Shown: in pieces, positions 60,567 through 64,000 of the stretch | Layout: every line of letters begins with the position of its first letter | Numbering within the stretch: the first letter of the stretch is position 1 | From: Carallia brachiata | Lineage: Eukaryota; Streptophyta; Magnoliopsida; Malpighiales; Rhizophoraceae | DNA: 64,000 nucleotides | Reading direction: 5' to 3' | Assembly: GCA_021464245.1 (NCBI GenBank) | Contig: JADCRB010000118.1 | Location: 1,676,056-1,740,055 of the forward strand | Position numbers and translations under genes: made by a program | The notes under the pieces: generated by a model | What the model saw: only the letters and a program-made list of their open reading frames with translations | Database searches by the model: none | Told to the model about the DNA's origin: nothing

Positions 60567-60604
60567 AGTAAAGTGACATTCCAGTACTTTGTGTTACTAC
60601 TTTT

Positions 60605-61036
60605 TGTTGGAACAGAAAAGATGTGAGATTGGAAATGAAAGAATTGCTTCAACTCGTAACAAACGCCACTTTCCTTAAAGTAAAATTCGTCCTCACTAGA
60701 TTGCAACAGAGGTATAATACGAATTTTCTCATAAGATAAAATGAAGCACACTCGACTGTAGGTTGCAATACTGAAATCAAGCCCTAAGAAGTTATTGTAA
60801 TATCCAAAATTACTCACAAAAAATGTATAAATTTTTTTATCTTCTCTATATTTATGTGAATGCTCACATCACATATTTATAGGGAGAATGATTAGGTAGT
60901 TATTTGGGCAAGAGACGCATCTTTTAGACCCAACAGACACAACCCTTTTAATGTGTCTTTTCATTAATAGACATGTCTCCATAACCACCAAATTAAGTAG
61001 GGGACACGACTTTTTATTTTGAAAATTTTCCCAACA
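60605..61036 (-). repeat. LTR, left copy
   Basis: Starts TGTTGGAACAG and ends TTCCCAACA. The minus-strand TATA motif CCTATAAATATGTG lies at about 60870-60883. Confidence 0.85.
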
Positions 61037-61985
61037 ATCTCGCGTCATTTTCAAAATAAGAAAATGTAACGGATTCTCAGTAATTTTGGAAGTCAAATGC
61101 ATAAATAAAGTGTCTAACAGATTGAACCTTACGTAATGAAATATGTATTATAACATATCTAAATAATATGGTAGATAAGTTTTGAACCAATTATTTTACT
61201 GATATCCTGTAGAAATATTTCACACATTAACTATACAACATTATACTTCTCTTTTTAATAATTGACACATTAAAGGTCATTGTGTCCATATCCTTTTCAT
61301 GAACGTTTTAAAATCAAGTCCTTAAACTTATTAGAACGGCTTACACATTCCACATTCACATAGGCAGATTAGGGCTCCCGCCTTAAAGTACCATATCAAG
61401 CCTGTTAAGAGTCTCAAAAGCTCAACCTCCCAATTAACTGCGTGTACCAAGCACTATGAACACTTGGGATGGAGAAAAAAATAATTTGTAGTGTTTCAAT
61501 CACACTGATTATATACTTTGACTCATTGAATTCAGATTTGACGTTGTATCAAGCGTTGAGTCGAGGTTCCATCATGAGTGATTAATAATTATGGACTTAA
61601 ACTCATCCCTCATTTGATGACTCGTTCATCAAGTTATTGTTAACTTTTTAATTAAGGATTAACATTCTTTTAATACGCAACTGATTTTTCGAAAGTCTTT
61701 TATATTTACTATGGTACCACAAATTACACGTTACGAAATACCATTAATATAACGGTTAACATCTCACCTTTCACTCTAAAGGGTCATTAACTTCAAATAA
61801 ATTAGAAGCACTTGCTCTAGGGTCGCGATCCATGAGCGTCATAGTATTTTTATTAGTTTGTCTATGCTACAGCATAGTTGTATATAAGTCATTTACTACT
61901 TTCTTTTATTTGTAAAAGAAAGAAAATAATTTGACTTGTGAAAAGATTTTGAATAGTTATATATAGAAAGTTATGACTCGTTTTG

Positions 61986-62268
61986 AAAGAACACGTCTTG
62001 TCCCCTCAAAGAGTCATGTGTCTTTCCATGAAGAGTCGCATCTCTTTCTATGAAATGTCGCATCTCTTTCCATAAAAGGTCGCGCCCCTTCTTAGTAATA
62101 GTTATTTCTTTTTCTATCAAAAGTCATGTCTCTTCCTTTGAAGAGTCTCATCTCTTCTCTTGAAGAGCAACATCATTTTCTTTGAAGAGTTACGTCTCTT
62201 CTCATGAAAAATCACGTCTCTTCCCATCAATGATAATGACTCTTTCCACTAAGGGTCATTATTCCACA
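61986..62268. repeat. About 28-bp tandem repeat in the LTR element interior
   Basis: Roughly ten degenerate units with a core like GAAGAGTCGCATCTCTTTCC or GAAGAGTTACGTCTCTTC. No coding meaning is seen. Confidence 0.75.
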
Positions 62269-63035
62269 TTTTGATTTGATGTTTCTTAAATTATAATTCC
62301 AAAAACTTCATCTCTAGCACATAGTTAGTAAGGAATTAAAAAAGAAAATTTCTTTCCTTTCTATGCTCAAGATGTCTCTTCTTATATCCCTTGGATTGAA
62401 ATTACAAATTCCAACAATGGCTATGTTTGTTCTCGTGGAACGATTCTATCTGATTTGCCTTATGCATATCTCATGCATATTTAATCAAATTAAAATTGAC
62501 AAAATAAACAAAGGTCAAATATAAATATTCCTACATGTCATGCCAAGAATATACATTTAAAGATTTACCATGCATATATAACTATGTGTATATACACAAA
62601 AATTTACCATGCAATTAGTCTACTATCATGAACATAATTTGCTTATTCAAGGAGTACTCAGTGAATTAAAAGTGCATTTATTGTGCACATTTGTCACTAC
62701 ATGTGTGTAATTATTTATTATGCATGTCACACGTTAACCCCAAAATATGCTTAGCATTGTTTACATACAATCCACGAGACAATTCACAAGGCTGAAAAGA
62801 AAATATAACATGACATGTACTTAGTTGCCTTAATCATCATGTTTATCCCAAAACAATTACTATTAGCTTTTAATTTTTCCACATATTATGGATATTCTTA
62901 ATTAATATCATCAAACAAGTAAGAAAAGGAGATATACTTTAATCAAGTAAGAACTTACTTGATCATTTCACAATTTTAGAAGTCAATTTTGTAAAGATTG
63001 CAATCACAAATCATAAATAAATTTTGCCTTAAGAT

Positions 63036-63468
63036 TGTTGGAACAGAAAAGAGAGTGAGATTGGAAATGAAAGAATTGCTTCAAGTCGTGTAACAAACGT
63101 CACTTTTCTTAAAGCAAAATTTGTCTTCACTAAATTGCAACAGAGGTATAATGCGAACTCCTCACAGGATAAAATGAAGCACTCGACTGCAGGTTGCAAT
63201 ACTGAAATCAAGCCCTCGAAAAGTTATTGTAATATCCAAAATTACTCACAAAAAATGTATGAATTTTCCTATCTTCTCTATGTCTATGTGAATGCCCACA
63301 TCACATATTTATGGGGAGAATAATTAGGTAGTTATTTGGGCAAGAGACGCATCTTTTATGCCCAACAGACACAACCCTTTTAACGTGTCTTTTCATTAAT
63401 AGACACGTATCCATAACCACCAAATTAATTAGGGGACACGACTCTTTATTTTGAAATTTTTCCCAACA
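63036..63468 (-). repeat. LTR, right copy
   Basis: Starts TGTTGGAACAG and ends TCCCAACA, aligned over its full length with 60605-61036 with scattered substitutions and small indels. Confidence 0.85.
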
Positions 63469-64000
63469 CCTTTTCGGTCCATAAAAAGCATTACACAAGA
63501 CTTAGAATCTCATAGTTTAGTTTGAAGAAGGATTATATGTAATCATTGCCTTTTGGTCCATATACAGGCAATAACATGTTAAATCCTAAAACCTCAAAAA
63601 CTTTAATTAATCCCTATTGAGGTTTAGTTCCTTTTATAGCCAAGCAGTCATAAGTCTCGCTCAAAGTAGAGTTTTGAACCCTTTGAAATAACAAATTTGT
63701 AATCATCATTCTATATATTGTCTTTTAGACAACTAACATTCTCATTTCTATGCTTTCAAGCTGAAGTAAGCTACCAGAATTGATATATTTCGACCCTTAT
63801 GATGGCACTTAGAAAAGCATTGGATACTGTGTTATTATAAGTCAGCTTTTTGGTACAGCAAGTTTTTGATACATAAGAGTTTTGGGGTTGCATGTTATTG
63901 CTTTTTTCATTGCAAAAGTGGGGACTTTGCTTGAGGGGTTGCTGCTGTTTCTGAGTTTGGAAATTGGAAGTGTTTTATTCCTATGTTTTTGTCTACAGAG
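63469..64000. other. Unassigned window end
   Basis: No gene recognised. The last 250 bases are less AT-rich and may lead into a gene beyond the window. Confidence 0.3.

Larger units (their letters stand above)
60605..63468 (-). mobile_element. Non-coding LTR retrotransposon, 2.86 kb
   Basis: Two direct repeats of 432 and 433 bp (60605-61036 and 63036-63468) begin TGTTGG and end CCAACA, classic LTR termini, and are roughly 90% identical. The interior of 2.0 kb has no gag or pol frame. Flanks CTTTT (60600-60604) and CCTTTT (63469-63474) are compatible with a 5-bp target-site duplication CTTTT displaced by one base. The LTRs contain TATAAATA on the minus strand, so the element probably reads leftward. 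A clear primer-binding site was not found. It is a non-autonomous LARD/TRIM-like element. Confidence 0.82.

Overview
This is a piece of a plant nuclear chromosome, most likely from a eudicot. The genes have introns with GT..AG borders, intergenic DNA is very AT-rich, microsatellites are frequent, and the recognisable proteins are plant families (GT14/DUF266, DNAJA with a CAQQ end, YABBY, ML domain, RLK-like pseudokinase, strictosidine synthase-like). The species cannot be named from the sequence. There are no operons, CRISPR arrays or phage genes.

Layout. A single-exon GT14 glycosyltransferase gene lies on the minus strand (2438-3610). It is followed by a 2.2 kb tandem duplication (3957-6124 and 6516-8834); each copy carries a different MITE that the other lacks. 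From 8.8 to 18.4 kb the DNA is mostly non-coding, with MITEs and a retroposon that has an 18-bp target-site duplication. A six-exon DNAJA-type (Hsp40) gene on the plus strand (18684-20789) converges on a seven-exon RLK-like pseudokinase gene on the minus strand (21395-23754). An ML-domain (MD-2-related lipid-recognition) gene on the plus strand spans 28.9-33.1 kb. A YABBY2-type transcription factor gene on the minus strand spans 45.4-50.4 kb. The rest holds two LINE remnants, short SINE-like insertions, two non-coding LTR elements (37.3-41.3 and 60.6-63.5 kb), a solo LTR, a MULE-type MITE family of three copies with 10-bp target-site duplications, a tRNA-Ile pseudogene and a broken strictosidine synthase-like exon.

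The genes are independent units with no visible shared pathway: cell-wall or Golgi glycosylation, protein folding, probable kinase-like signalling, lipid binding and organ polarity. Three of the five low-copy genes (pseudokinase, ML protein, YABBY) carry an apparent one-base loss, at or consistent with a homopolymer run, that breaks an otherwise well-preserved reading frame. This could be assembly error or real damage, and it decides whether those genes should be called functional. The most distinctive content is the set of non-autonomous mobile elements, several of which can be delimited to the base by target-site duplications, and in two cases by an empty site in the duplicated copy.
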